A stretch of DNA of 64,000 bases, from assembly GCF_003333305.1 (NCBI RefSeq), contig NZ_QOLD01000081.1:1-64000 (forward strand), given 5' to 3'. The notes under the pieces were generated by a model. The model was not told the origin of the DNA and did not search any database. It was given only the letters and a program-made list of their open reading frames with translations. The position numbers were made by a program, and so were the translations under genes. Origin of the DNA: Candidatus Colwellia aromaticivorans. GTDB taxonomy: Bacteria; Pseudomonadota; Gammaproteobacteria; Enterobacterales; Alteromonadaceae. Below, in pieces: positions 8,654 to 17,721 of this stretch (its first letter is position 1; the number at the start of each line of letters is the position of its first letter).

Positions 8654-9358
8654 ATGAGTACACCACATATTTCAGCTAATTCAAACGAGTTCGCCAAAAC
8701 AGTTTTAATGCCTGGCGATCCCCTTAGAGCTAAATTTATCGCTGATAATTTTCTAGACAATGCTAAATGCATTACTAAAGTACGTAATATGTTTGGTTAT
8801 ACGGGTACGTATAAAGGACAAGAAATTTCCGTAATGGGATCAGGTATGGGTATACCGTCAATTTCAATTTATGCCACGGAGTTATATAAAGACTTTGGTG
8901 TTGAAAATATTATTCGTATCGGCTCGTGTGGCGCAGTACGAGACGATATAAAAATTCGTGATATTATTATTGGTATGGCTGCAAGTACTGACTCAAATGT
9001 TAACCGTCAACGTTTTAATCAATGTGATTTTGCCGCAACGGCTGATTTCTCATTATTACATCGCGTGGTTAATACCGCAGAACGTCTTAATCAAAAAGTG
9101 CATGTTGGCAATATTTTTACCGCTGATTTATTTTACACACCACAACCTGAAATGTTTGCCATGATGGAAAAATACGGTATTTTAGCTGTTGAAATGGAGG
9201 CTGCTGGCTTATACGGTGTTGCTGCAGAGTACGGTAAAAAAGCGTTAACCGTATTAACGGTGTCCGATCACATTAAAACTGGCGAACAAACTACAGCAGA
9301 CGAGCGTGAAAGCACATTTAAAGAGATGATGGAATTAACACTGGAAAGCGTTTTGTAA
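8654..9358 (+). CDS. deoD: Purine nucleoside phosphorylase, DeoD type
   Basis: Phosphorolysis of purine (deoxy)ribonucleosides to base and (deoxy)ribose 1-phosphate. 234 residues from ATG 8654, matching the roughly 235 of hexameric bacterial enzymes. The frame stays open to a TTG at 8561, but the extra 31 residues have no homologue, so I reject that start. Motifs: [15 protein letters not shown] (phosphate), [30 protein letters not shown] (ribose-binding MEM-like region) and LTVSDHI with the catalytic Asp. Convergent with deoB. Confidence 0.95.
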   Translation: MSTPHISANSNEFAKTVLMPGDPLRAKFIADNFLDNAKCITKVRNMFGYTGTYKGQEISVMGSGMGIPSISIYATELYKDFGVENIIRIGSCGAVRDDIKIRDIIIGMAASTDSNVNRQRFNQCDFAATADFSLLHRVVNTAERLNQKVHVGNIFTADLFYTPQPEMFAMMEKYGILAVEMEAAGLYGVAAEYGKKALTVLTVSDHIKTGEQTTADERESTFKEMMELTLESVL

Positions 9359-9508
9359 ACACGAGTTGTTTTTTCTAATTACTATTGGGTTTATTGAATT
9401 AATTTCTAAACTCAATACGTACTGTTGACCTTTCCGTTTGCTTAGTAATGAGTGGTTAAAAATATACTGATAACCTAACAGCATTGATGCTAATTCGGTT
9501 TTAATACC

Positions 9509-10804
9509 TCACAATTTAATGTTTAATTCTGACAGGAAGCTGGTACCATAGGTCATTACTTCCACTTTGAAAAGTTCCGATAGGGTTTGCCCTAAATCAG
9601 AAAAAGTTGTTCTCTGTCCAAGATTAACTGATTGTATATTCTGGTGATAACACAATAAAGGAACAAATTCACGCGTATGATCATTACCTGGCCAAGTGGG
9701 ATCACAACCATGATCAGCAGTTAAAAATAAAATATCATCTGCTTCCATATGTTCATAAATTTCAGGTAAGCGTTTATCGAAATTTTCTAATGCTTGAGCA
9801 TAACCAACTGCATCACGCCGATGGCCATAATCTTGATCAAAATTAACTAAGTTGGTAAAAATTAGGCTATTATCTGTTGCCGACTTAATGTGCTGAATAG
9901 TGGCATCCACTAACGCATCAATGCCGGTTGCTTTGGTTTTAATACTAATACCTTGATGTGCAAAGATGTCGGCTATTTTACCGACACTAATGACCTGCCC
10001 TCCTGCTTGCGTTATTTTATCTAACACCGTAGGTGCTGGCGGTAAAACAGAATAATCTCGTCGATTACCCGTACGGGAAAATTCACTCGCCTTTTGAGGT
10101 TTTTTATCACCGCCTTTATCTCCTCCAATGAAAGGTCTAGCAATGACTCGCCCTACATTGAGATCACTATCAGATAATAACGCTCGCACTTGCTCGCAAT
10201 AACAATAAAGGTTATCTAAACCAAAATGTTCTTCATGTGCCGCTACCTGAAAAACACTGTCTGCTGAAGTGTAACAAATTGGTAAGCCGGTTTTTATATG
10301 CTCATTACCGAACGCATTGATAATATCAACACCCGAGGCATGACAATTACCTAGTACGCCGGCAAAACCTGTTTTATGATTAATAGCCGTTATTAGCTCA
10401 GCACTGAAAGAATCTTTTTTATTTGAGAAATAGTCCCAATCAAAGAGCACAGGTACGCCAGTCATCTCCCAATGCCCACTAGGTGTATCTTTGCCAGTAC
10501 TGATTTCATTCATATAACCAAAAGCGCCTTTTTGAGGTTTTTTATAAAACTCAGTAAAGTCCTTTTCTGCCTTTGTTATTTCTTGCTCAAGTGCTTGCCA
10601 AATTTTAGGTCTGCTCGCTTGTCGACTTAATTCATGCAAACCTAAGTCACCTAAATTAGGTAATTGGATGATGTTGTTGCTTTCTTGAAAGTAGTGTCTG
10701 GCGATATTTATAAAAGTATTAGCACCAATATCACCAAATTTTTCAGCATCGTTGGAATAACCTACTCCAAAACTATCGAGTACTACTATTATCGCTCTTG
10801 CCAT
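9509..10804 (-). CDS. deoB: Phosphopentomutase
   Basis: Interconverts (deoxy)ribose 1-phosphate and 5-phosphate, linking DeoD to DeoC. 431 residues, about 25 longer than E. coli DeoB, with extra residues in the segment after the first metal site (around 45-90). Alkaline phosphatase-superfamily metal ligands are visible: DSFGVG near the N-terminus, TGKDTPSGHWEM with the phosphorylated Thr, NFDQDYGHRRD, and LTADHGCDPTWPGNDHTRE. It is transcribed divergently from udk and convergently with deoD, which is unusual because deoB is often in the same operon. Confidence 0.94.
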   Translation of the reverse strand: MARAIIVVLDSFGVGYSNDAEKFGDIGANTFINIARHYFQESNNIIQLPNLGDLGLHELSRQASRPKIWQALEQEITKAEKDFTEFYKKPQKGAFGYMNEISTGKDTPSGHWEMTGVPVLFDWDYFSNKKDSFSAELITAINHKTGFAGVLGNCHASGVDIINAFGNEHIKTGLPICYTSADSVFQVAAHEEHFGLDNLYCYCEQVRALLSDSDLNVGRVIARPFIGGDKGGDKKPQKASEFSRTGNRRDYSVLPPAPTVLDKITQAGGQVISVGKIADIFAHQGISIKTKATGIDALVDATIQHIKSATDNSLIFTNLVNFDQDYGHRRDAVGYAQALENFDKRLPEIYEHMEADDILFLTADHGCDPTWPGNDHTREFVPLLCYHQNIQSVNLGQRTTFSDLGQTLSELFKVEVMTYGTSFLSELNIKL

Positions 10805-10976
10805 TAAATTACTCTCAATAAAAAGCTATCAATAAATATGACCAACTAGTCAACTTGTGCTAATTTAATGCTTTTATTATAATTAGCCAAGTTATTTTAT
10901 GCTTACCTACTTAGGAATAGTATAGTCTAAATAAATTTCCCTTATCTCCCCAGACCTATTGCCTTTGGACTTATTG

Positions 10977-11621
10977 ATGACACACCCTAGTAAAACAACT
11001 GTTATAGCAATTGCGGGTGCTTCTGCATCAGGTAAATCGCTCTTCGCCGAAACTATTTATAATGAATTGCTACCCGAACTTGGCTCTGACGGTATTTCTA
11101 TCATTAAAGAAGATGCTTATTATCGTGTTCAATCACACTTATCAATGGATGAGAGAATTAACACTAATTATGATCACCCAAAGGCATTTGAACATGAATT
11201 GTTAAGTACACATTTAAGGGTTCTCACTAAGAAAAAGCCGGTTGATTGCCCTATATATTGTTATAAAACACATACTAGAACTAAAGAGACCATAAATGTT
11301 AGACCAACTAGAATAATTTTAGTCGAAGGTATCTTATTATTATCAAACCCAAAACTTCGCGATTGTTTTGATATTAAGGTTTACATGGACACACCGCTTG
11401 ATATTTGTTTAATTAGACGAATAGAACGAGACACTAAAGAACGGGAACGTAGTTTAGAATCTATCACAAATCAATATTTGACTACTGTTCGCCCTATGTA
11501 TTATCAATTTATTGAACCATCAAAAGCGTGGGCCGATATTGTTATTACCCGTGGCGGAAAAAACCGTATGGCGATAGAAGTGTTAAAAGCTAAAATAAGA
11601 CAATTATTTAAATCATCATAA
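10977..11621 (+). CDS. udk: Uridine kinase
   Basis: Phosphorylates uridine and cytidine to UMP and CMP. 214 residues from ATG 10977; a TTG at 10959 would add six residues. The Walker A loop is GASASGKS. DAYYR and YDHP(K)AFEHE match the substrate region, and RIERDTKERERS matches the lid. It begins a plus-strand set udk-nupC-deoC-(tdk pseudogene). The Shine-Dalgarno is weak. Confidence 0.9.
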   Translation: MTHPSKTTVIAIAGASASGKSLFAETIYNELLPELGSDGISIIKEDAYYRVQSHLSMDERINTNYDHPKAFEHELLSTHLRVLTKKKPVDCPIYCYKTHTRTKETINVRPTRIILVEGILLLSNPKLRDCFDIKVYMDTPLDICLIRRIERDTKERERSLESITNQYLTTVRPMYYQFIEPSKAWADIVITRGGKNRMAIEVLKAKIRQLFKSS

Positions 11622-11647
11622 AAAAATAAAAACCACATGAGGTTACA

Positions 11648-12892
11648 ATGGAGTTAGCAACACTTCGAGGTTTATTCGGAATTGGTGTATTACTTGCCAT
11701 CGCAGTAATTTTTTCTAACAAGCGCAAAGCCATAAATTTACGTACCGTCGGTTGGGCTTTTTTTCTTCAAATTGGCTTAGGTGCATTTGTTTTATATATT
11801 CCAGCAGGGAAAGATGTTTTAACGTCTATTTCTGGTGGTGTGCAACAAGTGATCAATAGTGCGAATGTTGGTATTGCTTTTTTGTTTGGCGGATTAGGAA
11901 CTGATGCGATGTTTTCTAACGGCGTTGGCTTCGTCTTTGCTATTCGCGTATTGCCCGTTATTATCTTTTTTTCATCATTAATCGCTGTTTTATATTACCT
12001 TGGCGTGATGCAATGGGTGGTGAAAATTATTGGTGGTGCTTTGCAAAGGCTGCTTGGAACCAGTAAACCCGAATCATTATCTGCCACTGCCAATATTTTT
12101 GTTGGCCAAACCGAAGCGCCTTTAGTCATTCGCCCTTATATTGCCAAAATGACACAATCTGAATTATTCGCCATTATGGTGGGTGGATTAGCTTCTGTTG
12201 CAGGGTCTATTTTAGCGGGCTATGCTGGTTTAGGTATTGATTTGAAATATTTGATCGCAGCCTCTTTTATGGCTGCACCAGGTGGTTTGTTAATGGCAAA
12301 AATCATTATGCCTGAAACCGAACATGAAAAAATAGCCCAAGAACATTTCATGACTGAAGATATTGGTGAACAGCCTAGTAACGTAATAGATGCGGCAGCA
12401 TCAGGTGCAGCGTCAGGTTTAAAATTAGCCGTTAATGTTGGCGCCATGTTGCTTGCCTTTATTGCGCTTATTGCTTTGCTGAACACCCTTGTGGGTGGAA
12501 CCGCCAGTTCATTGGGTTTCGAAGGAATCACTATAGAATGGATGTTAGGTTATTTATTCGCCCCTATTGCTTATATAATTGGCGTACCAAGTTCTGAAAT
12601 GCTGCAAGCTGGTAGTTTTATCGGCCAAAAAATTGTGGTAAATGAATTTTTTGCTTATGTTAACTTTGTTGAAATTAAAGACAATCTCAGCGCGTCAACT
12701 CAAGCAATTATTACCTTTGCGTTATGTGGCTTTGCAAACCTATCCTCTATTGCTATTTTATTAGGTGGTATTGGCTCAATGGCACCTAATAGACGACATG
12801 ACATTGCTAAGTTAGGGTTGAAAGCTATGATTGCAGCTACCTTGGCTAATTTAATGAGCGCAGCTATTGCCGGCGTTTTCTTATCGTTATAA
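11648..12892 (+). CDS. nupC: Concentrative nucleoside transporter, NupC family
   Basis: 414 residues with about ten hydrophobic segments in the inner membrane. It imports nucleosides with H+ or Na+. CNT signatures: [34 protein letters not shown] and [21 protein letters not shown]-type ribosome site (TGAGGT) six bases before ATG. 26 bases after udk, 51 before deoC. Confidence 0.93.
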   Translation: MELATLRGLFGIGVLLAIAVIFSNKRKAINLRTVGWAFFLQIGLGAFVLYIPAGKDVLTSISGGVQQVINSANVGIAFLFGGLGTDAMFSNGVGFVFAIRVLPVIIFFSSLIAVLYYLGVMQWVVKIIGGALQRLLGTSKPESLSATANIFVGQTEAPLVIRPYIAKMTQSELFAIMVGGLASVAGSILAGYAGLGIDLKYLIAASFMAAPGGLLMAKIIMPETEHEKIAQEHFMTEDIGEQPSNVIDAAASGAASGLKLAVNVGAMLLAFIALIALLNTLVGGTASSLGFEGITIEWMLGYLFAPIAYIIGVPSSEMLQAGSFIGQKIVVNEFFAYVNFVEIKDNLSASTQAIITFALCGFANLSSIAILLGGIGSMAPNRRHDIAKLGLKAMIAATLANLMSAAIAGVFLSL

Positions 12893-12898
12893 TTTTCA

Positions 12899-12926
12899 CT
12901 TTTTACTTTTTACTTTTTACTTTTAT
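12899..12926 (+). repeat. Short tandem repeat CTTTTTA
   Basis: Three and a half copies of a 7-base unit fill most of the nupC-deoC gap. Slippage here would alter spacing only, not a reading frame. Confidence 0.8.
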
Positions 12927-12943
12927 TAGAATAATATTTTTAT

Positions 12944-13741
12944 ATGACTACTCAAAAAGAACTCGAAACAAAAGCCGCTAAATTGGCGATAAGCTTGATG
13001 GATCTAACCAGTTTAACAGATAAAGAAACGCCTCAAGACATAGAGAAACTATGCCAACAAGCTAAATCTCAAGGTGGAGGTACCGCAGCAATATGTATTT
13101 TCCCCCGCTTTATTCCTTTAGCTAAAAAAATATTATTACAACAAGGCACTCCCCAGATAAAAATAGCCACGGTGACTAATTTTCCTCATGGTAATGATGA
13201 TATTGCTATTGCTGTGGCCGAAACTAAAGCCGCTATTGCCTATGGGGCAAATGAAGTCGACGTGGTTTTTCCATATAAAGCTCTCATTGCCGGTGATATT
13301 CATGTGGGTTTAGAGTTAATTGAAGCATGTAAACAAGTTTGTCCTAACAAGGTATTACTTAAAGTCATTATTGAAACAGGTGAATTAAAAACCCCTGAAT
13401 TAATTAAACTTGCCAGTGAAGTATCTATCCGCGCTGGCGCTGACTTTATTAAAACTTCTACCGGCAAAGTAAAAGTTAATGCTACGCCTGAAGCAGCTAA
13501 AATAATGCTTGAGGTAATTAAATCAACAAATAATGAGCACATAGATACAGGTTTTAAAGCCGCAGGAGGTGTTAAAAATGTCGATGATGCACTGATTTAT
13601 TTAAATCTAGCCAAAAGTATTTTAGGTGATAACTGGGTTACAACTGAGCACTTTAGGTTTGGCGCTAGCAGCTTACTTGATAATTTACTTTCAACACTTG
13701 GTTATATTGATGAAAAAGATAATTCATCAATAGGCTATTAG
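12944..13741 (+). CDS. deoC: Deoxyribose-phosphate aldolase
   Basis: Splits 2-deoxyribose 5-phosphate into acetaldehyde and glyceraldehyde 3-phosphate. 265 residues, TIM barrel. The Schiff-base Lys170 is in FIKTSTGK, Asp105 is in EVDVVFP, and the proton-relay Lys is in FKAAGGVK. The C-terminus [17 protein letters not shown] is typical. The ribosome site is poor. The broken tdk gene starts 16 bases downstream, so the original operon was probably nupC-deoC-tdk. Confidence 0.95.
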   Translation: MTTQKELETKAAKLAISLMDLTSLTDKETPQDIEKLCQQAKSQGGGTAAICIFPRFIPLAKKILLQQGTPQIKIATVTNFPHGNDDIAIAVAETKAAIAYGANEVDVVFPYKALIAGDIHVGLELIEACKQVCPNKVLLKVIIETGELKTPELIKLASEVSIRAGADFIKTSTGKVKVNATPEAAKIMLEVIKSTNNEHIDTGFKAAGGVKNVDDALIYLNLAKSILGDNWVTTEHFRFGASSLLDNLLSTLGYIDEKDNSSIGY

Positions 13742-13757
13742 GTTAACAATTACTGTT

Positions 13758-14182
13758 ATGGCACAACTGTACTTTTATTATTCTTCAATGAATGCCCTGC
13801 CTAAAGGCGTTTCTAATTCCAGCTGAATCATGCATCTTCAAGTGGAGCGGGTATGTAGGATGAAGCACAATTTTTAACTAAAAAACAAGTAAAGCAGCTA
13901 ACTGATATTATTGATGAATTACACATCCCTGTTTTGGCTTATGGAATTCGAACTAATTTTTTAGGTTAAACTTTTAGTGGCAGTGCCGCTTTGCTTGCTT
14001 GGGCTGATAAACTCGTTGAACTGAAAACAATATGCCATTGTGGCAGAAAAGCTAACTTTGTTATTCGTTTAAATAGCGACGGTTACGCCGCTACAGATGG
14101 TGAACAAGTCGAGGATGGTGGCAATGAACGTTATCAAGCTTTATGTCGAAAATATTTTAAAAACTTCTTAATTTTACAATGA
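13758..14182 (+). pseudogene. tdk: Thymidine kinase remnant, broken by a repeat
   Basis: The first 13 codons are intact and Tdk-like (MAQLYFYYSSMNA). Then about 62 bases of repeat DNA (13797-13858) replace roughly codons 14-87, removing the P-loop GKS and the following residues. The Tdk frame resumes at 13859 ([16 protein letters not shown]) in a different phase. It is stopped by an in-frame TAA at 13967-13969, where a Gln or Glu codon is expected. It then runs open through [19 protein letters not shown] and [13 protein letters not shown] to 14182. Three lesions: deletion/insertion, frameshift, nonsense. The zinc Cys pair CHC and the lasso region survive, so decay is recent. Confidence 0.92.
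13797..13858. repeat. Half copy of the dispersed repeat inside tdk
   Basis: CTAAAGGCGTTTCTAATTCC-AGCTGAAT matches the right half of repeat B (33953-33976). The end ATGCATCTTCAAGTGGAGCG-GGTAT resembles the right arm of element C (1607-1630). The other half is missing, so a deletion accompanied or followed insertion. Confidence 0.8.
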
Positions 14183-14193
14183 GTTACTTGCTA

Positions 14194-14454
14194 TCAGTCA
14201 AGTAACGCGTGACCTTCTGGTAGCTGTTTAGCAATCCACAACGCAAGCTTATGTTTCATATGAGGTTGATCTTCGCTCTCAACTGCAAGCGGCTGAATTA
14301 ACTTATCACTCACTAACAAACGGTAAAGACTTTCTATCTTATCTTTAGCAGAATTGGTTGCTGAAAAGCTTTTATAACCCCGATTAATCGCATATTTTTC
14401 ACCAATCACTAAGGCTTTTTTTAGTAACTCGGCTTCGTTTTTTAATTTTTTCAT
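14194..14454 (-). CDS. DUF5062 family protein
   Basis: 86 residues, charged and mostly helical, no signal peptide. KNEAELLKKALVIGEKYA, SAKDKIESLYRLLV and MKHKLALWIAKQLPEGH match what I recall of the DUF5062 family of vibrios and Shewanella. Function unknown. Convergent with the tdk remnant. Confidence 0.7.
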   Translation of the reverse strand: MKKLKNEAELLKKALVIGEKYAINRGYKSFSATNSAKDKIESLYRLLVSDKLIQPLAVESEDQPHMKHKLALWIAKQLPEGHALLD

Positions 14455-14610
14455 TTTGATAACGTCTTAATATTGAAACTAAAGTTAAGATGCGTCAAAA
14501 CTTGATATAAGTCAATTGTCTATTGTTATTATTAATAAATTAAATTGATCTACAACACGCTTCGTAGTTATACTCGTAGCTACTTATTCATACAAAACAA
14601 CAGGTATACT

Positions 14611-15726
14611 ATGTCTATCTCTCGTACTAGAAACGCTCTGCATAAGGTGTATGTTCCATCAACCGCTCGTGGAAATCAGTATTTAATGGCTAAAATCCCA
14701 TTATCAGAAGAATTATTAGCGAAATATTCTGATTTAATTGATGAAAAGTCCCCCAAACCCTATGAAGCTTTTTATCAAAAGCTAGCAACATTATTTTTTA
14801 AAATTAATGATAGCTTAGCAATTGAAAGCAGTCACTTTATTGCCAATAATAAATTTGTTCGTGTACGCTTCAGCCCTGAAAAATTAGTATCCCAAACGGA
14901 AAAACAGTTACTTTTTTTATATAACCCTGAATTTCATACCAGCCAAAATTCTTTTTTTGATGGTGGAACAAAAACTAAAAAATTAACCTTATTATTTCTT
15001 GCCAATGGTGTTGATCTGCGTCAGAACTCAGCTGAATTTCATAAAAAGACAACGCAAGCAATAACAAATTTTATTGAACAAATAGGGTTAGAAAAATCTG
15101 CCGTGCGTATTAGTGATCATCAACATTTAACGTATGACCTTTTTGCTAAAAACAAAGGTGTAGAAGGCACTCAAGTACATAAAATTCGCCCCATGGCCAG
15201 TCGATATTTAGCCGATGGGCAACATATACCTGACTCTACGACAGCGCTAACTTATGCTGTAGTAGATTTCCCAGTTAATCATAGAATTCGTTCTTTAGCT
15301 AAGTCAACTGAAGAGACATCTGAAGAATACAACGAGCTTTATAATTTAATTGCCAACTCTTTTATTAGTGCAGCTAAAAATAATAATTTAAACAATGGTG
15401 CTGTTATTGCTAACGGCTTAGTACCAATAGTTAGATATGCTGAAGACGAAAATATTATTGCTAGCAGTGAATTACTGATGTTAGGTTATAATCCTAAACA
15501 TACAAGTGGTGGTTATACATGCAAGTGGAACTCTGACAAACTGGTTGATACTATTCAGTTAATTTTTGTAGCCAGTGATAATGACAAAACCTCTCATGGT
15601 TATGGGAAATTTGTTAATCAAATAGAGAAATCATTACGAGATTTTGCTCAAACTCTTGACTTTGTAAATGACAAAGAACAAATGTTGGTTAGGTTACACC
15701 AGCACATTAGTTTTAATTTAGACTAA
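14611..15726 (+). CDS. DUF3083 family protein
   Basis: 371 residues from ATG 14611. An in-frame start at 14545 would add 22 residues with no family support. It begins MSISRTRNALHKVYVPSTAR. Soluble, no signal peptide or clear catalytic motif. DUF3083 is restricted to Alteromonadales-like marine bacteria as far as I know, and its function is unknown. It ends convergent with the operon at 15787, with a weak GGGGCA/TGCCCT hairpin between. Confidence 0.75.
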   Translation: MSISRTRNALHKVYVPSTARGNQYLMAKIPLSEELLAKYSDLIDEKSPKPYEAFYQKLATLFFKINDSLAIESSHFIANNKFVRVRFSPEKLVSQTEKQLLFLYNPEFHTSQNSFFDGGTKTKKLTLLFLANGVDLRQNSAEFHKKTTQAITNFIEQIGLEKSAVRISDHQHLTYDLFAKNKGVEGTQVHKIRPMASRYLADGQHIPDSTTALTYAVVDFPVNHRIRSLAKSTEETSEEYNELYNLIANSFISAAKNNNLNNGAVIANGLVPIVRYAEDENIIASSELLMLGYNPKHTSGGYTCKWNSDKLVDTIQLIFVASDNDKTSHGYGKFVNQIEKSLRDFAQTLDFVNDKEQMLVRLHQHISFNLD

Positions 15727-15786
15727 TTATTAATAAAACAATCATGGGGCAACTTGTCGTTTATTCTGCCCTATTTTAATCTATTT

Positions 15787-16515
15787 TTAGAACTCATATT
15801 CAATGGCCAGGCGTAAAACATGGCCTTTACTTCGGCTATCTACACCCGTAATAAAACCGACTTCCCATTTTAGCTGTTTTTGCCCATCAAAACGTTGAAT
15901 CCCCATAAAAGCTGGCCCAATACCTAGATAGTTTTCACCTGAATATAGCTCAATAGCCGGTTGTAGTTGCTCAAGATAACGATAACGATATTGTATACGA
16001 AACTCTGTTTCAAATTCGCTTACAATCGTATTACCCCACTCATATATAATGAAAGCGTTAAAGGTAAGGCTAGTTCGACCAAATTCTTTTTCTACTAAAA
16101 CACCAGAAGTAATTTCCCAATTTTGTTGGCGTTGCTCTTTCTCTATCTCAAATAACAATCCCCAATCTGCCCAGTACTCCCCCTGCTCTGTCAGCATCCA
16201 ACGGGCTTCAACCTCATATGAAGTTAAGCTGAAATCGTCATTGATATCACGTTCACCAACTAAATAAAACTCTAACATAACGGTATCAGTGATCGATTGC
16301 CCATAAGCAAAACGTTGCGCAAGTTTGTTACTTTCTCTTTCTTTATGTGAAAATAAACGCCACTCAACTTCTCGTTCATTCGGTAAAACATAAGGATGGT
16401 AGACTTTATCCACAACAACACCGTCAGCGTGCACCGTAGAAGTATAACAGAGAAAAAGGCTTAAACTGGCTAGCATAAAGCAGCAAGTCTGCTTAAAAAG
16501 CATTATGGCTTTCAT
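15787..16515 (-). CDS. Predicted outer-membrane beta-barrel protein, last gene of the nine-gene operon
   Basis: 242 residues. Signal peptide about 1-30 (lysine start, hydrophobic core, cleavage after HADG-like stretch). The mature part is made of alternating strands rich in aromatic residues (VEWRLFSHKER, YEVEARWML, TEFRIQYRYRYL) and ends in LRLAIEYEF with a C-terminal Phe, the usual outer-membrane sorting signal. No family recognised. Its ATG overlaps the stop of the FTR1-like gene by four bases, implying translational coupling, so it probably serves the same transport process at the outer membrane. Confidence 0.65.
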   Translation of the reverse strand: MKAIMLFKQTCCFMLASLSLFLCYTSTVHADGVVVDKVYHPYVLPNEREVEWRLFSHKERESNKLAQRFAYGQSITDTVMLEFYLVGERDINDDFSLTSYEVEARWMLTEQGEYWADWGLLFEIEKEQRQQNWEITSGVLVEKEFGRTSLTFNAFIIYEWGNTIVSEFETEFRIQYRYRYLEQLQPAIELYSGENYLGIGPAFMGIQRFDGQKQLKWEVGFITGVDSRSKGHVLRLAIEYEF

Positions 16516-17315
16516 GATTTTTCTCCGTAAGCTAACCGAACCAAATATCGTGTTTTGCTAATAAATACAGGAACAATAAAGGCAGTCAAATAGATAATGA
16601 GTTGCATAAATGATGGGGTTGTTTCATAGCCAAACAAGACGCGAAGTAATTGTCCAAATTCAGAGTTTTCAGCGATAAAAGCGGTGCTATTCCAAACACT
16701 ATAACTCAATGGTAAAACATCCACTTGTTGCAATAGTACAATTGACTGCATTAACTGACCAATAGCAAAAAACAGTAAAAAATAGCAGGATGTTTTGATG
16801 TGAACATGAGTGTCACTGTAGCGTAATAAAAAATAAAGTAAAATAGCAAAACTGACACAAATACCAACGCCTAAAATGATGCCAATAAATAAAGATTCAA
16901 ACCCTGATAATTCAAACGTCGATGACTGCGTCCAGTAACTGGTTAAATACAGAATAAAATGCGAACCATGAATAGAAAATACCAATAAAAACACGGCCAG
17001 TGCTAAGTATTTTTTAACGTGAATAAAACGGTCTTTTTTATCTAAGAGAAATAAGAATGCACTGCAAAAATAAATGACGATAGAACCAAAAGAAAAAACA
17101 AACTCTGTGCCTTTATCATCGAAAAGCTGCGATATTTTTTCCATGTATTGACTCAATAAAAGCACCAGTAAAATAGCCAAGACACTCATTATTGCCATAT
17201 TTTTATTAGTAACGAGACTCTCTGATGTCGCAGTAAAGCGTAATAACAACAGTGATATGATAATAAACATGGGAAATGCGCTTTGTAGAAACAAAAGTAC
17301 AGTGTTAATGAACAT
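16512..17315 (-). CDS. Degenerate FTR1-like membrane permease
   Basis: 267 residues with seven predicted helices. The topology and the position after a cupredoxin gene match FTR1-type iron permeases. FTR1 has REGLE/REGxE motifs in helices 1 and 4. Here the first aligned segment is QSAFP (11-15) and the second is IHGSH (115-119), so both Arg and all four acidic residues are gone and two His appear. If it transports metal, it must use a different ligand set. Alternatively it is a structural partner that lost transport. It overlaps the cupredoxin gene by 11 bases and the next gene by 4. Confidence 0.6.
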   Translation of the reverse strand: MFINTVLLFLQSAFPMFIIISLLLLRFTATSESLVTNKNMAIMSVLAILLVLLLSQYMEKISQLFDDKGTEFVFSFGSIVIYFCSAFLFLLDKKDRFIHVKKYLALAVFLLVFSIHGSHFILYLTSYWTQSSTFELSGFESLFIGIILGVGICVSFAILLYFLLRYSDTHVHIKTSCYFLLFFAIGQLMQSIVLLQQVDVLPLSYSVWNSTAFIAENSEFGQLLRVLFGYETTPSFMQLIIYLTAFIVPVFISKTRYLVRLAYGEKS

Positions 17316-17721
17316 GCAGACTTCCTTGCTTTAGTTTTAAAGCGTCATGTGATGCCGCTTGCTTACGCTTGGTTTCGGCTACAATAACTTTTCCTCGAGC
17401 ACTATTAGGGTGATATTCCCCAAAAAAACTGTATTCACCTACAGATAGTGGCCCAATAAAAACAATTGATTTTTGCTTAGGAAAGATCACTTTTTCGCGA
17501 TTAAGATCGAAGCTATCAAACTCCTCTACGCTATTGTCACGATTATGAATAACTAACTTAACTTTTTTATTCGCTGGAATGATGATTTGTGCAGGATAAA
17601 ATAAATGATTTTTAATATCTAAATGATATTCAGGCCGTTTTGCTTCTACACTTGGGCTACACAAAGAGAGTAAATTAATAAGTAAAAATAGTTTGCAATA
17701 TTTAGGAAGACTTTTAATCAT
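17305..17721 (-). CDS. Periplasmic cupredoxin-like protein of the FTR1-partner type
   Basis: 138 residues with a signal peptide (about 1-27). One cupredoxin fold: HLFYPAQIIIPANKKVKLVI, then NRDNSVEEFDSFDL, then VGEYSFFGEYHPNSARGKVIV. The EEFDS acidic cluster and FFGEYHP match the cupredoxins that accompany bacterial FTR1 iron permeases rather than electron-transfer blue copper proteins, whose Cys ligand is absent. The C-terminal tail ends in HVH, a possible metal clamp. Its start overlaps the end of the histidine kinase gene by 8 bases. Confidence 0.75.
   Translation of the reverse strand: MIKSLPKYCKLFLLINLLSLCSPSVEAKRPEYHLDIKNHLFYPAQIIIPANKKVKLVIHNRDNSVEEFDSFDLNREKVIFPKQKSIVFIGPLSVGEYSFFGEYHPNSARGKVIVAETKRKQAASHDALKLKQGSLHVH

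Noticed and set aside
15727-15786. Terminator between DUF3083 and the nine-gene operon
   Set aside because: The only stem (GGGGCA/TGCCCT) is six base pairs with a long loop, too weak to call.
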